From NCBI GenBank assembly GCA_947374485.1, contig CANCCF010000040.1, forward strand, positions 1 through 27,275: DNA of 27,275 nucleotides, in the 5' to 3' direction. Positions 26,423-27,275 of this stretch are shown piece by piece. Below the pieces are notes generated by a model. The model did not search any database. It was not told where the DNA came from and worked only from the letters and a program-made list of their open reading frames with translations. The DNA comes from Comamonadaceae bacterium. GTDB lineage: Bacteria; Pseudomonadota; Gammaproteobacteria; Burkholderiales; Burkholderiaceae_C. Positions within the stretch are counted from its first letter, which is position 1. Every line of letters starts with the position of its first letter. Both the position numbers and the translations under genes were made by a program.

Positions 26423-27275
26423 AAATGGCCTCGCGCCCCATGGGGTAGCTGGTGGGCGAGCCCTTGCCCTTGCTGAAGACGATCTGGAACAGGTGCGTGT
26501 AGCCGCCACTGGAGCGGAACATCTCGGCGCAGCCCACCAGGTAGCTGCGCCAGATGCGCCGGAAGCGTTCGTTGAACTGCTCCGGGTTCAGGGCGTGGAT
26601 GGTGCTCCAGTGCCGCTCGAAGCGCTCGGCCCACACGTCGAGGGTGAGCGCGTAGTGGCGGCGCAGGTTCTCGATATCCAGCACCTCCAGGCCGCAGCGT
26701 TCCATCTCCACCAGCACCTCCGGGAGGGCCGGTATCCAGCCGCCCGGAAACACGTGTTTGCGGATGAACAGGTCGGTATCGCGCGGCCCGATGTGGCCTA
26801 TGAAATGCAGCAGCCCGAGTCCTCCGGGTTTGAGGAAGTCGGCATGCGCGCGCACCACAGCGGCGAGCTGGTCGCGCCCGGCGTGCTCCAGCACGCCAAT
26901 CGACACCAGCTTGTCATAGGGGCCGTCCACTTCGCGAAAGTCGGCCTCGCGCACCAGCAGGTGCGCAGTGAGCTTCTGCGCCGCAATCTCCTGGCGCAAC
27001 CACTGCACCTGCTCGGTGGTGGTGTTGAGGCCGGTGCCACCCATGCCCAGGGTCTGCCAGACCCGGAACAGGACGCCGCCAAAGCCGCAGCCCACGTCGA
27101 TGTACGACTCCCCCGGCGTGAGGCGGATCTTGCGGCACACCAGATCTATTTTTTGCGCCTGCGCCTGCTCCAGCGTCTGGGTGCCCTCGCTCCAATAGGC
27201 GCAGGTGTAGGCCATCAGCGGCTCGTCCAGCCACAGGCGGTAAAACTCCGCACCCAGGCCGTAATGCGCACGCGC
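26397..27275 (-). CDS. Cyclopropane-fatty-acid-synthase-like SAM methyltransferase, 5'-truncated
   Basis: The frame runs off the right edge; 292 residues (the C-terminal three quarters) are visible. The first visible residues (HYGLGAEFYRLWLDE, then MAYTCAYW) match the substrate-binding start of the Cfa domain, so the internal ATG at 27215 is not the real start. The SAM-binding motif is IDVGCGFGGVLF, and SIGVLEHAG corresponds to the family's catalytic Glu/His loop. GCAEMFR carries the cysteine conserved near the C-terminus of CfaS enzymes, and LFQIVFSKG is the usual ending. The enzyme would transfer a methylene from SAM onto unsaturated acyl chains of membrane phospholipids. Paired with the overlapping FAD oxidoreductase, methyl-branch formation (TmsB/BfaB-like) is more likely than plain cyclopropanation. 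Confidence 0.92.
   Translation of the reverse strand, partial: ARAHYGLGAEFYRLWLDEPLMAYTCAYWSEGTQTLEQAQAQKIDLVCRKIRLTPGESYIDVGCGFGGVLFRVWQTLGMGGTGLNTTTEQVQWLRQEIAAQKLTAHLLVREADFREVDGPYDKLVSIGVLEHAGRDQLAAVVRAHADFLKPGGLGLLHFIGHIGPRDTDLFIRKHVFPGGWIPALPEVLVEMERCGLEVLDIENLRRHYALTLDVWAERFERHWSTIHALNPEQFNERFRRIWRSYLVGCAEMFRSSGGYTHLFQIVFSKGKGSPTSYPMGREAIYADAIRRT

Overview
This window looks like chromosomal DNA of a high-GC betaproteobacterium, probably Burkholderiales and perhaps Comamonadaceae. That placement is inferred from codon bias and gene families; no rRNA or other marker gene is present. There are 13 convincing protein genes plus one plausible small one. No tRNA, rRNA, insertion sequence, integrase or CRISPR array was seen. 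Both edges cut through genes.

Left block (1-15465, + strand): the 3' end of a giant repetitive surface protein (2,668 residues visible), followed by its likely type I secretion machinery: a TolC-family outer-membrane protein, an ABC permease/ATPase and an HlyD/LapC-type adaptor. A LuxR-type response regulator and a seven-helix (7TMR-DISM-like) histidine kinase follow in the same direction with almost no spacing. A hairpin with a T-tract follows the kinase, and then a small uncharacterised gene. The block reads as one adhesin export and control unit. The adhesin carries about 20 Ig-like domains, and these are arranged in a higher-order repeat of seven domains (about 2.25 kb per copy).

Middle block (15496-22775): four tightly packed minus-strand genes encode a large secreted lipase-3-like protein, a secreted protein with a Pro-Val/Pro-Ala linker, a polytopic membrane protein with a large middle domain, and a glycine-zipper lipoprotein. 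Divergent from them is a gene for a protein with about 20 cysteines in DnaJ-like CxxCxGxG repeats and a membrane-anchored C-terminus. I recognise only fragments of these proteins (the lipase motif, zinc-ribbon repeats and lipobox). Together they look like an undescribed envelope-associated module, and this is the best candidate for a new system here.

Right block (22776-27275): an AT-richer 383-bp gap with an imperfect inverted repeat, then a complete FtsH-type AAA+ zinc metalloprotease, probably an extra paralogue. Convergent with it are an FAD-linked oxidoreductase and a 5'-truncated cyclopropane-synthase-like methyltransferase. That pair resembles the actinobacterial TmsA/TmsB (BfaA/BfaB) pair that makes mid-chain methyl-branched fatty acids. 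Both convergent gene junctions in the window have the two stop codons inside an inverted repeat, probably serving as bidirectional terminators.
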